64,000 nucleotides of DNA from Bifidobacterium tsurumiense (lineage in GTDB: Bacteria > Actinomycetota > Actinomycetes > Actinomycetales > Bifidobacteriaceae). Location of the stretch: positions 124,001-188,000 of the forward strand of contig NZ_JGZU01000004.1 in the NCBI RefSeq assembly GCF_000741765.1, written 5' to 3'. The notes under the pieces were generated by a model, which ran no database searches, had not been told where the DNA came from, and saw only the letters and a list, made by a program, of their open reading frames with translations. The position numbers and the translations under genes are program-made. Every line of letters begins with the position of its first letter. Positions within the stretch are counted from its first letter, which is position 1. This document shows, one piece after another, positions 34,823 to 44,645 of this stretch.

Positions 34823-35713
34823 TTATTTGCCAGCCACTTCGGTCATAAAAGCATAATATGCACCGAAAAGGCCTGCATTGCTTGAATGCCTGCAACGCTT
34901 TATTGTCGTGCGGAAATCCTTCCAATTCTTGTTCTTTTCCAAGGCTGCATTCAACATCGGAACAAGATTGGATTCGCGGCTTATCGCCCCGCCGATCAAA
35001 ACACATTCAGGATCAATAACGGCAACAGTATTGAATACGCCAACGGCGAGGTAATCAACCCAATCTTCAACAATTTTGCGCACTTCAGGTTCATCAAGAC
35101 GTCGGAAAAGCGAAGCGGCTGTCACATCAGCCAGCGGAACATCAAATTCCGCTGCATATCGTTCAACCAAGCTGCCTATTGACGCATAGTCATGCAATGG
35201 CAGTAACCCGCCTTTGCTAAAATCAGTGATCATCATGCCCAGTTCTCCAGCACGCCAATCACGTCCGCGGCGTATATGGCCATCCAAGAACAGTGCACCG
35301 CCGATTCCCGTTCCAACGGTTATCACTGCAAAATCATTGAGATTTTGAGCATTGCCATTGAGTTTTTCTGCCATGGCTACGCAATTGGCATCATTCTCGA
35401 GCCAAACCGGGATGCCTGGCACATATTGCGATAATTCCTGAGCAATGTCATGGTTGAATAACATCCCCAACGACCCTGCGGTAATTGTTCGCCGTTTTGA
35501 GGTATCGATGAAGCCCGGGATGCTGAAGGCTATGCCATCAATGGGTTTGGATCGACGTTTAACAACCTGGGCGATGGCCTCATAGAAACTCTCCGCACTA
35601 TCCGTCGGTGTTGCGATGGTGCTCGGGATTCCAGGCTTATCGCCGGTAAACACCGTATAACGCACAAAATAGGCACCCACCTCGAATGCCAAGATTCGCA
35701 TTGGAGAAGCCAT
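34823..35713 (-). CDS. ROK-family sugar kinase without the zinc-binding Cys motif
   Basis: The 296-residue protein has ROK features: the ATP phosphate loop in LAFEVGAYFVRYTV, GIAFSIPGFID, the catalytic ENDANCVAMAE, and VGTGIGGALFLDGHIRRGRDWRAGELGMM. The CxCGxxGCxE zinc motif that normally follows is replaced by PLHDYASIGSLVERYA, as in BglK-like beta-glucoside kinases and related ROK proteins. It lacks an N-terminal DNA-binding domain, so it is an enzyme rather than a repressor. ATG at 35713 is preferred; an ATG eight codons upstream is also open. It is divergent from the remnant of a solute-binding protein gene, suggesting a former sugar uptake unit. Confidence 0.85.
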   Translation of the reverse strand: MASPMRILAFEVGAYFVRYTVFTGDKPGIPSTIATPTDSAESFYEAIAQVVKRRSKPIDGIAFSIPGFIDTSKRRTITAGSLGMLFNHDIAQELSQYVPGIPVWLENDANCVAMAEKLNGNAQNLNDFAVITVGTGIGGALFLDGHIRRGRDWRAGELGMMITDFSKGGLLPLHDYASIGSLVERYAAEFDVPLADVTAASLFRRLDEPEVRKIVEDWVDYLAVGVFNTVAVIDPECVLIGGAISRESNLVPMLNAALEKNKNWKDFRTTIKRCRHSSNAGLFGAYYAFMTEVAGK

Positions 35714-35831
35714 ATCGAGCACCAACCTTCTAACCATTCGTCTATCGTAAACAACAAGTGCAACGGTGTAGCATATCGGTACGCATCACCTCACATGAAT
35801 TTGCAAGGAGTGCCCCCGAAAACCGCATCAT

Positions 35832-35868
35832 CGCTATTCTTTAGCGCTATTTATTAACATTTTAATAA
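35832..35868. promoter_or_regulatory. Two adjacent palindromes between ROK kinase and transporter remnant
   Basis: CGCTA/TAGCG (35832-35846) is followed by TTATTAA-CATT-TTAATAA (35851-35868), a perfect 7-bp repeat with a 4-nt spacer. They lie upstream of both divergent units and look like operators of the original locus. Confidence 0.45.
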
Positions 35869-35940
35869 GCATTTCAAACAACAAGCCGATAACCGCGAAA
35901 GTACGCAAAACACTGACATATCTGGCACTTTTCGACGCAT

Positions 35941-36409
35941 ATGTCGGACGTCGCGTCTCAGCTCAATGTCAATACCGTGCTCAATCGCGATATCGACCCG
36001 AATACAGGAGCTCCTTACAACTATCAGATGCGGGATTCCGAATTGGACAAACGAACCACCGCACTGGATCAGGATTGGCAGGAGCATATGGGCGGCCAGC
36101 GCACAACCATGGAGTATCTGAAAGCCAATAACAAGCTGGCCATCATCCCCGGCGCGACTTATACCACTCCAGATGAGGATTCCGTGGTCTCAGCCGCGCG
36201 AGGGCAAATCAAAACCACTATCGTCAACGCCTGCTGGCAGGTAGTATTCTCTAGCAGCCCACGCCGAATTCGATTCGACGTGGGCTGTCGCCCAGAAGGA
36301 AGTGAATGACTTGGGTTATGACACTGTATACCAAGTCGATTTGCAGAACAGCAAGGATATGGCGAAGGCACGCCAGTCCATTGCTGCGGAATACAGCGAT
36401 AGACAATAG
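35941..36409 (+). pseudogene. C-terminal remnant of a carbohydrate-binding lipoprotein, frameshifted
   Basis: The first frame encodes about 105 residues resembling the C-terminal part of LplA/YtcQ binding proteins (NRDIDPNTGAPYNYQMRDSE, then IKTTIVNACWQVVFSSS). Near 36250 the frame shifts. The continuation AEFDSTWAVAQKEVNDLGYD and VYQVDLQNSKDMAKARQS to a TAG at 36407-36409 is the expected end of the family. The N-terminal 400 or so residues and the permease genes are absent. It is the 3' stub of a lost transporter operon next to a surviving ROK kinase gene. A terminator follows. Confidence 0.75.
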
Positions 36410-36421
36410 CTTCTCAGATGA

Positions 36422-36470
36422 AGAGAGTCGTCACTCAAGAAGTTACTAAGTGACGGGTCTCTGCTGTTTT
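36422..36470 (+). terminator. Terminator after the transporter remnant, possibly bidirectional
   Basis: AGAGTCGTCACT pairs with AGTGACGGGTCTCT (two-base bulge) and is followed by GCTGTTTTG. The leftward pseudogene ends at 36473, directly beside it, so it may serve both sides. Confidence 0.7.
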
Positions 36471-36472
36471 GA

Positions 36473-37055
36473 TCAGGAATGGGACGAGTTCTTGTGCTGA
36501 TGAATCAGATCAATGCCATGTTCTCGATTCACATCATCAACTTTGCCTTGTTGTTGTGCCTTGAATCGCGCAATATCGTCACCGAATATTTCTTGAGTGA
36601 GTTTGCTCGTCTTCTCCATATTCTCAGCGATTTTTCTCGGGTCATAATATCTTCTTCTCGCTTGGGCATCATATACAGCCCAAATGCCAGATTCGAAATT
36701 CCCATCACAGCCCCACCAACAGACTGGTAGCAGAATCCTCAGTTACTACGAATGCGGCAAATGACGACACCATTGCCATTACGATGGCCTGCAATATGGG
36801 TTTAAGCGGGTTCGTTGAGTCGTCTCGTCTCTCATGCATACAAAACGCTTGGGAGACGAATGCATTTAATGCTCCACCTGCCAAAGCACCAGCCACAGCT
36901 GATACGGCAAGCGTCGATGAAGCAATTGGATAATGCAATACAAAACATCCAGCGACCCAAACCAATGGCACATACATGATGCACTCCAGTGCAGCAGATG
37001 TCATATGCCCTATGATCAATTTCTTGATTGGAATTGGTTCCCACTTCTTTTCCAT
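36473..37055 (-). pseudogene. Membrane protein gene broken by two homopolymer frameshifts
   Basis: The first frame starts at an ATG with AAGG 8 nt upstream (MEKKWEPIPIKKLIIGHM). It encodes three to four hydrophobic segments and stops after ATSLLVGL. The adjacent frame continues with AVMGISNLAFGLYMMPKREE as a further membrane segment and polar tail. After GAAAAA a third frame reads IAENMEKTSKLTQEIFGDDI, then ARFKAQQQGKVDDVNREHG, to a TGA. The breaks fall at GGGG and AAAAA runs. Joined, the product would be about 190 residues with a charged cytoplasmic tail. I do not recognise the family. It is decayed or the sequence has indel errors. Confidence 0.65.
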
Positions 37056-37103
37056 TGTCTGCGCCTTACCTTCTTCCCCATATCGGCGACTTGACGGCTC
37101 CAT

Positions 37104-37558
37104 CCCACCTCAATTTTGATCGAACAAATCGCGTTCTAGACCGGCAAGAACAACACAATTTCAAATTGACGTTATTTGTCATTTACAACCTGTGTAAATG
37201 AGATTCACTCAGCCAAGTACTACGAAAATGAGAAAACAGGACTAGACCAACCTCTGACTCTTCTATAGATAGCTTGTTTCTCGCAACCGGTCTACATTAT
37301 GTATCAGGCATAGCGATGGTTCTGACATCGTCTAAATCCTGGCCTGATACCACAGAATCGCCAGGAATGCCTAACGCAATTACCTGAACAATTTCAAACG
37401 CACTATTATCGCGGTCGGGATCTAATGAATATAAAAATAGGAATCCCGGGAAGAAGGTCCCAAATGCGGGGAAATAGGTTGTTGAAGATTACAAGGACCA
37501 AGCCCGCAAGATTTGCTGCAGAACTCGGCGTGGCAGCTTGGAGTTGCCGTAATCAGCT
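37104..37558. other. Region upstream of the interrupted small gene, mostly non-coding
   Basis: No intact gene is convincing. A leftward fragment (37297-37488) and a rightward 32-codon frame from 37464 (AAGAAGG upstream, its stop overlapping the next GTG) compete for the same bases. Neither has a recognised family. Confidence 0.4.
37297..37488 (-). pseudogene. Possible C-terminal coding fragment, unknown protein
   Basis: Reading leftward, about 60 codons end with DNSAFEIVQVIALGIPGD and SVVSGQDLDDVRTIAMPDT before TAA. The composition looks protein-like and unlike the other frames. There is no start codon with a ribosome site. Just upstream the frame is closed by TAA, after another open stretch (37489-37734). 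It may be a frameshifted remnant. Family unknown. Confidence 0.3.
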
Positions 37559-37734
37559 GTGAGTACCATGCATAACGCCCAATGGAAAACCATCGCATTG
37601 TGGTGGTGCCTTTTATGTATCGCTTTCGCCTTTGCAATCGCAGTGATGTATGGCTCAGGCTTCATTGGCACCATTTGCAATGCGAAGACTTGGTTTTTTG
37701 CTGTGCTTCTGGTAGTGCCCGATTTGTTGCGCAA

Positions 37735-39047
37735 ATTTAGTTTCGCCCGTTTTTGGTGCGGTGTTCAGTTCGCTTCCTTGAGGTTGTCATCGAGTCGGGA
37801 CATGTCAAGGTAGCGTATGGCGCTCCAATCGTTTGCCGTGACGTAGCGTATGCGCGCGCATATGAGCATGAGTGCGCTGTTGGAGTCGGGAAAGCTGCCT
37901 ACGACCCGGGTGCGTCGCCTGATTTCCCTGTTGAGCCGTTCGATCATGTTGTTCGTCCGGATCCTCCTGCGGTGCTCGGCGGGGAATCCGTCCAGCAGGT
38001 AGGTCGTGGTCTCGCCGATGCCTTCCCTCAGACAGCCGGCCGCGGCCCTGAGTTTCCTTGACTCCATCTCGGACGCGACGGTTTCGGCCTTGTCCAGGGC
38101 GGCATGCCGGCTTTCCATGGCGAACACGGCCTTGAGGGCCGCCGACGCCCATTTGCGATGGCTGGGCGGCACCTTGGAGAGCACGTTGCGCATGAAATGC
38201 ACCGTGCAACGCTGGTATCCCGCCTTCGGGAGCATCTCGTTGACGGTGGAGACGAGTCCGGCGCACCGGTCGCCGACCACCAGGCGCACGCCTTTCAACC
38301 CGCGTTCGATCATGCCCCTGACGAACTGCCGCCAGCTGGCGGCATCCTCCTTCATGCCCTCGGCCACGCCGATCACCTCGCGGTGGCCCTCGGCGTTGAC
38401 GCCTATGGCCACCAGGACGCTCACGTTTTCCACCGAGCCTCCCCATGAGCGCTTGTGCCATACGCCGTCCATGAACACGTACGGGTACTCCGCTTCCAAA
38501 GGCCTGTTGCGCCAGGTCTCGATTCCCGCGTACACGCGCTTGAGCCTGTCGGACAGGGTCTGGGAGGGCATCCGCTCTCCCCACAGCAATTGGCTGATGT
38601 CGTCCACGCGGCGGGTGGAGACCCCGGCCAGGTACATGTCGATCAGGGATTCCTCGACGCTCTGCTCGCGGCGCCGGTAGCGTTCGATCACAGCGGACTG
38701 GAAGATCGCGCCCTTGAGCTTGGGCACCTTCAATTCGAGCCTGCCCGCCCTGGCCGTCAGCTTGCGTTCGTAATGGCCCGCCCGGTACGCCTTCCTTGCG
38801 TCGTTTCTCTCGTATCTGACGGCATTGGCTATCTCGTCGGCCTCCGCGTCGAGCATCGCGTTGACGATCTGCTCGACCTTCTCGCGCACCATCGCGTCGA
38901 GTCTGGACTCGAACATGACGTCATCGAACTGTATCATTTCCTTGGACATGGCCCGTGCCTCTTTCCAATCGCGGTTTTCAATGTTTGGCGACTGAAAATC
39001 GTACACGACGCGGGCCATGTTCACATTCAGGAACTCAAATCACAAAG
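37735..39047 (-). mobile_element. IS256-family insertion sequence
   Basis: A single transposase gene fills the element. TGCGCAA flanks it on both sides (37728-37734 and 39048-39054) with one mismatch if read as 8 bp, which fits the 8-9 bp target duplication of IS256 elements. Terminal inverted repeats are not clean at these exact limits, so the ends may be off by a few to some tens of bases. The codon usage is clearly more GC-rich than its surroundings, indicating recent arrival. Confidence 0.75.
37765..38949 (-). CDS. IS256-family transposase (Mutator type)
   Basis: The 394-residue protein has an N-terminal region with MVREKVEQIVNAMLDAEADE and RKAYRAGHYERKLTARAGR. The DDE catalytic core follows: an Asp in YVFMDGVWHK, a second in VVGDRCAGLVSTVNEMLP with the conserved C-x2-H block CTVHFMRNVLS, and a Glu in NMIERLNREIRRRTRVVGSFP. 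It appears intact. The ATG is preceded by AGAGG at 8 nt; 25 further in-frame codons upstream reach an ATG at 39024. Its G/C-biased third positions differ strongly from neighbouring genes. Confidence 0.92.
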   Translation of the reverse strand: MSKEMIQFDDVMFESRLDAMVREKVEQIVNAMLDAEADEIANAVRYERNDARKAYRAGHYERKLTARAGRLELKVPKLKGAIFQSAVIERYRRREQSVEESLIDMYLAGVSTRRVDDISQLLWGERMPSQTLSDRLKRVYAGIETWRNRPLEAEYPYVFMDGVWHKRSWGGSVENVSVLVAIGVNAEGHREVIGVAEGMKEDAASWRQFVRGMIERGLKGVRLVVGDRCAGLVSTVNEMLPKAGYQRCTVHFMRNVLSKVPPSHRKWASAALKAVFAMESRHAALDKAETVASEMESRKLRAAAGCLREGIGETTTYLLDGFPAEHRRRIRTNNMIERLNREIRRRTRVVGSFPDSNSALMLICARIRYVTANDWSAIRYLDMSRLDDNLKEAN

Positions 39048-39296
39048 TGCGCAAGATTTCGGACGTTATCGCGAAATCGTCTTCATTGACGGTTTATGCG
39101 GCTTAACTCTCCCTTCCATTGTATCCCCGAATATCAATCATGTAGTGTTTTGACGGTTAGGGAGCGGTGTCGCATGAGTACTGCCGTGAGTTGAAAATAT
39201 GTATTTCTGGAAGATTGAAAGCGCGAAGAAGCATATGAGCCCACGCACAACACAGCGCGGTGAGTATGGCAAGGCTCACCGATACACTCGTGGCTT

Positions 39297-40769
39297 ATGG
39301 ATGAAGCGATGATGACCGAGGCGGAGCGTGCCTCACGACGCGGCGAAAACGCTGCAGTACTCCCTGACGGAAGCCTTGCACCAAGTTCGCGTGGGCGGGG
39401 CGTGTTCTATGTGCATACTCTGGGTTGCCAGATGAATGTGCATGACTCCGAACGCATCGCAGGAGTGCTGGAAGAAGAGGGGTACGTGCCCGCGAGCGAG
39501 CATCAGGTGATCGACAAAGATGTCGATCTCATTGTGCTCAATACCTGTGCGGTTCGGGAAAATGCCGCCGAGCGTATGTACGGAACCATAGGTTTGTGGG
39601 CCAAACTCAAGAGGCAGCGTCCCAATATGCAAATAGCCGTGGGCGGATGCATGGCACAGCTTGACCGCGAGCGCATAGCAAATAAGGCGCCCTGGGTTGA
39701 TGCCGTATTTGGTACCAAGAATATCGGCACGCTTCCCCGTCTTCTGGATCAGGCGCGTATCGCAGGCACTTCGCAAGTCAAAGTGGTCGATGATCTGGCA
39801 TATTTCCCCAGTGAATTGCCAACTGCCCGTGCTTCCAAGGTTTCTTCTTGGGTTTCTATATCGGTGGGATGCAATAACACATGCACTTTCTGCATTGTGC
39901 CAACCACGCGCGGCAAGGAGAAGGACAGGCGTCCGGGGGATATCCTCGCTGAAATCAAGCGTTGTGTTGACGATGGTGCCAAAGAAGTCACATTGCTTGG
40001 ACAGAATGTGAATTCCTATGGATATTCCATGGGGGATCGGTATGCCTTCTCCAAGCTGCTGCGAGCATGCGGCAATATCGATGGGCTGGAGCGTGTGCGC
40101 TTCACATCCCCGCACCCTGCAGCGTTTACCGATGACGTTATCGAAGCGATGGCCGAGACACCCAATGTGATGCATCAATTGCATATGCCCTTGCAATCGG
40201 GTTCGGACCGAATTCTCAGGGCAATGCGCAGGTCCTACCGTTCATCGCGCTTCATGGATATCTTGCACAAGGTGCGCGAAGCCATGCCTGATGCGCAAAT
40301 ATCCACCGATATCATCGTTGGTTTCCCCGGCGAAACAGAAGAGGATTTCGAACAGACCATGCGAGTGGTCGAGGAAGCCCGATTCTCCTCTGCATTCACC
40401 TTTGAATACTCTCCACGCCCAGGAACACCGGCTGCATCAATGGAGCAGTTGCCAAAAGACGTCGTTCAGCGCCGATTCGAACGTTTGGTTGAATTGCAGG
40501 AGAGGATCACGGATGAAGAAATGCGACGTTTCGAAGGACGTGATGTGGAGGTCATGATTACCGGAACGCAAGGTCGCAAAGACGCGGATACACATCGTGT
40601 CACAGGGCGTGAGCGCACCGGAGTATTGGTGCATGTCGGCGTTCCCGAAGGGCAGGAAATGCCGCAGATTGGCGATTTTGTCACTGCTACGGTCACTCAT
40701 GCCGGCAAGCATAATCTGATTGCGGATCCCGATCTCAAGATGGGACAGACTTATGTCATTAGGCGTTGA
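39297..40769 (+). CDS. miaB: tRNA-2-methylthio-N6-dimethylallyladenosine synthase MiaB
   Basis: This radical-SAM methylthiotransferase modifies A37 of tRNAs after MiaA. The 490-residue protein has the N-terminal UPF0004 domain with three [4Fe-4S] Cys ([21 protein letters not shown]). The radical-SAM motif CNNTCTFC and a C-terminal TRAM domain (about residues 415-490) follow. The start is not supported by a ribosome site; ATG codons 5 and 6 are alternatives and the transcript may be leaderless. The stop overlaps miaA by 17 nt, so the two tRNA-modification genes are translationally coupled. Confidence 0.96.
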   Translation: MDEAMMTEAERASRRGENAAVLPDGSLAPSSRGRGVFYVHTLGCQMNVHDSERIAGVLEEEGYVPASEHQVIDKDVDLIVLNTCAVRENAAERMYGTIGLWAKLKRQRPNMQIAVGGCMAQLDRERIANKAPWVDAVFGTKNIGTLPRLLDQARIAGTSQVKVVDDLAYFPSELPTARASKVSSWVSISVGCNNTCTFCIVPTTRGKEKDRRPGDILAEIKRCVDDGAKEVTLLGQNVNSYGYSMGDRYAFSKLLRACGNIDGLERVRFTSPHPAAFTDDVIEAMAETPNVMHQLHMPLQSGSDRILRAMRRSYRSSRFMDILHKVREAMPDAQISTDIIVGFPGETEEDFEQTMRVVEEARFSSAFTFEYSPRPGTPAASMEQLPKDVVQRRFERLVELQERITDEEMRRFEGRDVEVMITGTQGRKDADTHRVTGRERTGVLVHVGVPEGQEMPQIGDFVTATVTHAGKHNLIADPDLKMGQTYVIRR

Positions 40770-41751
40770 ACACAGCAAAGTCATATCCATCGTTGGTCCG
40801 ACGGCTTCCGGCAAAACAGGACTGGGTATTGCCGTGGCCAAAGAATTCGCGCGACGTGGTGTGGAGGCACACATAATCAATGCCGATGCGTATCAGATGT
40901 ATCGTGGCATGGATATTGGAACCGCCAAAGCCACTCCTGCCGAGCGTGAGGAAGTGCCTCACCACCTCATCGATATCATCGAACCCGAAGAAACAATGAG
41001 CGTGGCTCGCTTCCAGGACATGGCCCGTGCATGCATTCACGATTTGCTTGCTCAGGGCATTCGCCCCATCTTGGTCGGCGGTTCAGGTTTGTATGCCCGG
41101 GCGGCAATCGACGACATCAGTTTTCCCGGGACGGATCCCGAAGTGCGCTCGCGGTTGGAAGAGCGTGAACGGCAGGAGGGTGCCGGAGCGTTATTCGATG
41201 AGTTGCGTGAGAAAGACCCAGTGGCTGCTGCGCGCATGGATCCACGCAATCCACGACGCACAATCCGTGCTCTCGAGGTCATTGAACTTACCGGCCAACC
41301 ATATTCGGCAAGTTTGCCGAGATATCGTTATGTGATTCCCAGTGTGCAGATCGGGTTGGATCTGCCACGGGAAGAGCTCGATCAGCTCATCGACAAACGA
41401 ACTGCCGCAATGCGAGAACAGGGATTCGTGGATGAAGTGCGTCGGATACGCAGCAAACTTGGTGCAACGGCTGCGCGTGCGTTGGGATATCAGCAGATCA
41501 TCGATATGTTGGACGGTTTGCATGACGAAGATGAGGCGTTTGCAGAGATTGCCCAGAAAACGAAGCGCCTTGCACGCAAGCAAATGGGGTGGTTCGGGCG
41601 AGATCCACGTATCCACTGGCTGCAGGCGCTGAATCCTGATCTGGTATCCAATGCGATGGGTGTCATCGATGCGGCAGATGCTGGTGAATATGATGCCATT
41701 GATGCCAAGGCTGATGAGTATGTCCAGCATCATCTCGGAGATATCCACTAG
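40753..41751 (+). CDS. miaA: tRNA dimethylallyltransferase MiaA
   Basis: MiaA transfers the dimethylallyl group to N6 of A37, providing the MiaB substrate. The 332-residue protein has the P-loop [39 protein letters not shown] and [12 protein letters not shown], then [10 protein letters not shown] and [11 protein letters not shown] near the C-terminus. The start inside the miaB 3' end is chosen because the P-loop begins shortly after it; an upstream ATG in frame is possible. It is the second gene of the miaB-miaA pair, ahead of ftsK. Confidence 0.96.
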   Translation: MSLGVEHSKVISIVGPTASGKTGLGIAVAKEFARRGVEAHIINADAYQMYRGMDIGTAKATPAEREEVPHHLIDIIEPEETMSVARFQDMARACIHDLLAQGIRPILVGGSGLYARAAIDDISFPGTDPEVRSRLEERERQEGAGALFDELREKDPVAAARMDPRNPRRTIRALEVIELTGQPYSASLPRYRYVIPSVQIGLDLPREELDQLIDKRTAAMREQGFVDEVRRIRSKLGATAARALGYQQIIDMLDGLHDEDEAFAEIAQKTKRLARKQMGWFGRDPRIHWLQALNPDLVSNAMGVIDAADAGEYDAIDAKADEYVQHHLGDIH

Positions 41752-41856
41752 CTTGAGCCGGTTGTGAGTCATGACTCATCATTTTGTGTGAAAAGGTTGA
41801 GATTCAGCATTGCGTGAGCGTTGATGGGAACGCCACTAGGTAGAATCGGTTGGGTT

Positions 41857-44595
41857 ATGGCACGTTCAGCATCTTCAGGAAATACTTCGTCGCGTCGTTC
41901 CGGTTCGGGGTCTGCACATCGGAGCAGTAATGACGCCACACCAGCAGAGCCTATGTGGAAAAAGATCGTATTGGCCATCCCACGTGGTTTGGGTCAATTG
42001 GTGCGCTCTGTGAGTGGTGTGGGGGAGTACGACCCGATGTACAGGCGCGATGGCCTGTGTTTCTTGCTACTCGTGTTGGCCGTGCTGTTTTGCGCTTCTG
42101 AATGGTTCCGCGTTCAAGGGGCGTTAGGGCTGCTGTTGCACGCATTGGGCGCTGGATTGTTTGGCGTCATGAGTGTTGTTTTGCCCGTATTGCTGGTGTA
42201 TGTGGCCATTCGATTGATGCGCAATGCGGGTGTCGGATCCGATAATCCGCGTGTGGTCAGCGGTTGGGTGCTGCTTATGTGGTCGATTTGTTCGATCATT
42301 GATGTGGCAATGCTATCCGATATGCGGCGGTTTGATTTCGAACGCGTTCAGGGTGCCGGTGGGCTTTTTGGATATTTCTTGGGTTCTCCTCTTGCATGGG
42401 GCCTTTCAAGTCCATTCGCCATAATCGTATTTATTGTCGTTGCAGCCTTTGCGCTGTTGATGATCACCAGAACCCATGTTTCGGAAATACCCGAGCGTTT
42501 TGCCCAGCTCACCGGTGAGGTGCGAGGAAATGCTCCGGATGATGGCCAAGACCAGTTCCCCAATGAGGTTTCGGTAGGGGATGGCACCCTTGCCTTCGCA
42601 CAGGGCGTTCCAGCTCATGACGGCAGTGATGAGGGTGACGCCCAAGCCAAGCCTTCGCCATTCGCATTTCTGTCGCGACTGTTTTCTCGAGGCAAATCAT
42701 CATCTGAGGACAGATCTCTGGATAAATACGAGGGTGACGATCCATTCGTCAAAGCGGCAAGCCAGCATGGTGAGGTCAATCAGACAACCGTGGATCAGAC
42801 CAGTGCGTTGCCGCCCATTTCAGGCACTGATGGGGAACGTACCATGGCGGTGCCCGAAATGGACCAGCATGCCACAACGGCCTTGCCGACATCTAGTGCA
42901 GCGAATGGTTATGATACCGTTGCGGACTCCGGTGACGATCCTTGGGCGAAATTCGATGCCGCCGGTCGAGTGCACGATGCAGGCGATGAGGGCGCTGGGC
43001 ATGATTCAGAGGGTGCTCATAACCAAGATTCTGAAGATTCAAGCGGCTATGGCGATGACGCCGATAAGCCATATCAATTGCCGGATCTGAACTTGTTGGC
43101 CAAGGGACAACCGCATGCTGCAAGGACACCTGCCAACGACAATGTCATACGTGCACTGACCTCCACATTCCAGCAATTCAATGTGGATGCCAAGGTCATT
43201 GGATTCCTGAGAGGACCATCGGTCACTCAATATGAAGTCGAGCTCGGTCCTGGTGTCAAGGTGGAAAAGGTCACCAATCTGCAGCGAAATATCGCCTATG
43301 CAGTGGCCAGTTCGGATGTGCGTATTCTTTCTCCAATACCGGGCAAGTCGGCAATCGGCATCGAAATACCTAATGTCGATAGGGAAATTGTGCATTTGGG
43401 AGATGTGCTGCGTTCCGAAGAAGCACGCAAGGCCACAAGTCCCATGATTACCGGCGTCGGCAAGGATGTGGAGGGGCATTTTGTCACTGCGGATCTGACC
43501 AAGATGCCGCATCTGCTGGTTGCCGGTGCGACTGGCTCCGGTAAATCCAGTTTCGTCAATTCCATGCTTACTTCGATCATCATGCGAGCCACTCCTGAAC
43601 AGGTGCGCATGATCATGGTCGATCCCAAACGTGTGGAATTGTCTGCATATGCGGGCATTCCGCATCTGCTGACTCCGATTATCACCGATCCCAAGAAAGC
43701 CGCACAGGCATTGGAATGGGTGGTCAAGGAAATGGACGCCAGATATGACGACCTGCAGTTCTTCGGATTCAGGCATGTCAATGATTTCAATGAAGCCGTC
43801 CGAGCCGGCAAAGTCCATGCACCCGAAGGTTCCAAACGCAAGGTAGCCCCATATCCCTATCTGCTGGTTGTCGTCGACGAGATGGCGGATCTGATGATGG
43901 TTGCGAAGAATGACGTGGAAAGCTCGATTCAACGCATAACCCAGCTGGCACGAGCAGCAGGTGTCCATTTGGTACTGGCCACCCAAAGGCCATCGGTTGA
44001 CGTGGTGACCGGTTTGATTAAGGCTAATATCCCTTCACGTTTGGCATTCGCGACTTCTTCTGCAACGGATTCGCGAGTCATTCTCGATACGGTCGGTGCT
44101 GAAACCTTGATAGGACAGGGCGACGCGCTGTTCCTGCCGATGGGACAGGCCAAGCCGATGCGTGTTCAGGGCGCGTGGGTCAACGAATCGGAAATTCGCA
44201 AAGCGGTGGAATATGTGCGCACTCAGCGCAAACCCAAGTACCGCGAAGATATTGAGCAGATGGCCAAGGAGGCAGAGCAACGTGAGGTCGAGCCGGACGA
44301 GGATATCGGAAACGATATGGATGCCTTGCTTCAGGCTGCCGAATTGGTTGTGGGTTCCCAGTTCGGGTCGACTTCTATGCTGCAGCGCAAGCTTCGCGTC
44401 GGCTTTGCCAAGGCCGGCCGTCTGATGGATTTGCTGGAATCCCGTGGAGTCGTCGGTCCTTCTGAAGGTTCCAAGGCTCGTGAAGTACTGGTGCAGCCTC
44501 AGGATTTGCCACAAGTGTTGGCTTTCATTCGCGGCGAGACCAAGTCTCTGCATGCTTCCTCAGGGCAGGAAGCGGCAGAAAATACGGCAGATTGA
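41857..44595 (+). CDS. ftsK: DNA translocase FtsK
   Basis: This septum-located DNA pump clears chromosomes during division. The 912-residue protein has a short basic/Ser-rich N-terminus, about four membrane segments (roughly residues 60-210), and an acidic, low-complexity linker (about 230-410). The motor follows, with Walker [10 protein letters not shown] (near 558), [11 protein letters not shown] and [22 protein letters not shown] gamma winged helix ([22 protein letters not shown]) ends the fold. The ATG lies 10 nt after a -10-like TAGAAT (41841-41846) without a ribosome site, suggesting a leaderless message; a TTG 12 codons upstream is open. Confidence 0.95.
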   Translation: MARSASSGNTSSRRSGSGSAHRSSNDATPAEPMWKKIVLAIPRGLGQLVRSVSGVGEYDPMYRRDGLCFLLLVLAVLFCASEWFRVQGALGLLLHALGAGLFGVMSVVLPVLLVYVAIRLMRNAGVGSDNPRVVSGWVLLMWSICSIIDVAMLSDMRRFDFERVQGAGGLFGYFLGSPLAWGLSSPFAIIVFIVVAAFALLMITRTHVSEIPERFAQLTGEVRGNAPDDGQDQFPNEVSVGDGTLAFAQGVPAHDGSDEGDAQAKPSPFAFLSRLFSRGKSSSEDRSLDKYEGDDPFVKAASQHGEVNQTTVDQTSALPPISGTDGERTMAVPEMDQHATTALPTSSAANGYDTVADSGDDPWAKFDAAGRVHDAGDEGAGHDSEGAHNQDSEDSSGYGDDADKPYQLPDLNLLAKGQPHAARTPANDNVIRALTSTFQQFNVDAKVIGFLRGPSVTQYEVELGPGVKVEKVTNLQRNIAYAVASSDVRILSPIPGKSAIGIEIPNVDREIVHLGDVLRSEEARKATSPMITGVGKDVEGHFVTADLTKMPHLLVAGATGSGKSSFVNSMLTSIIMRATPEQVRMIMVDPKRVELSAYAGIPHLLTPIITDPKKAAQALEWVVKEMDARYDDLQFFGFRHVNDFNEAVRAGKVHAPEGSKRKVAPYPYLLVVVDEMADLMMVAKNDVESSIQRITQLARAAGVHLVLATQRPSVDVVTGLIKANIPSRLAFATSSATDSRVILDTVGAETLIGQGDALFLPMGQAKPMRVQGAWVNESEIRKAVEYVRTQRKPKYREDIEQMAKEAEQREVEPDEDIGNDMDALLQAAELVVGSQFGSTSMLQRKLRVGFAKAGRLMDLLESRGVVGPSEGSKAREVLVQPQDLPQVLAFIRGETKSLHASSGQEAAENTAD

Positions 44596-44645
44596 CCATG
44601 TTAAATATGAAGACGCTATCGGCATAGCGAGGTATGGTGAAGCTT

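Larger units (their letters stand above)
37559..39106 (+). pseudogene. Small membrane protein gene split by the IS256-family insertion
   Basis: The left part (GTG start, 37559-37734) encodes two hydrophobic segments: LWWCLLCIAFAFAIAVMYG and TWFFAVLLVVPDLLRK. At TTGCGCAA the frame enters the IS. To the right of the IS, GTGCGCAAGATTTCG resumes in the matching frame and gives KISDVIAKSSSLTVYAA then TAA at 39104-39106. Joined across the duplicated TGCGCAA the protein would be about 76 residues. The family is unknown. The current left frame runs on into the IS and adds about 24 foreign residues. Confidence 0.55.

Noticed and set aside
37805-38584. Alternative 259-codon leftward frame and rightward frames inside the IS256 transposase
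   Set aside because: GC-rich codon bias of the transposase opens these frames; they contain low-complexity Arg/Gly/Ala text and no transposase motifs.
39001-39060. Exact terminal inverted repeats of the IS at 37735 and 39047
   Set aside because: Only weak similarity is seen between the two ends; the limits rest on the flanking TGCGCAA duplication and are approximate.
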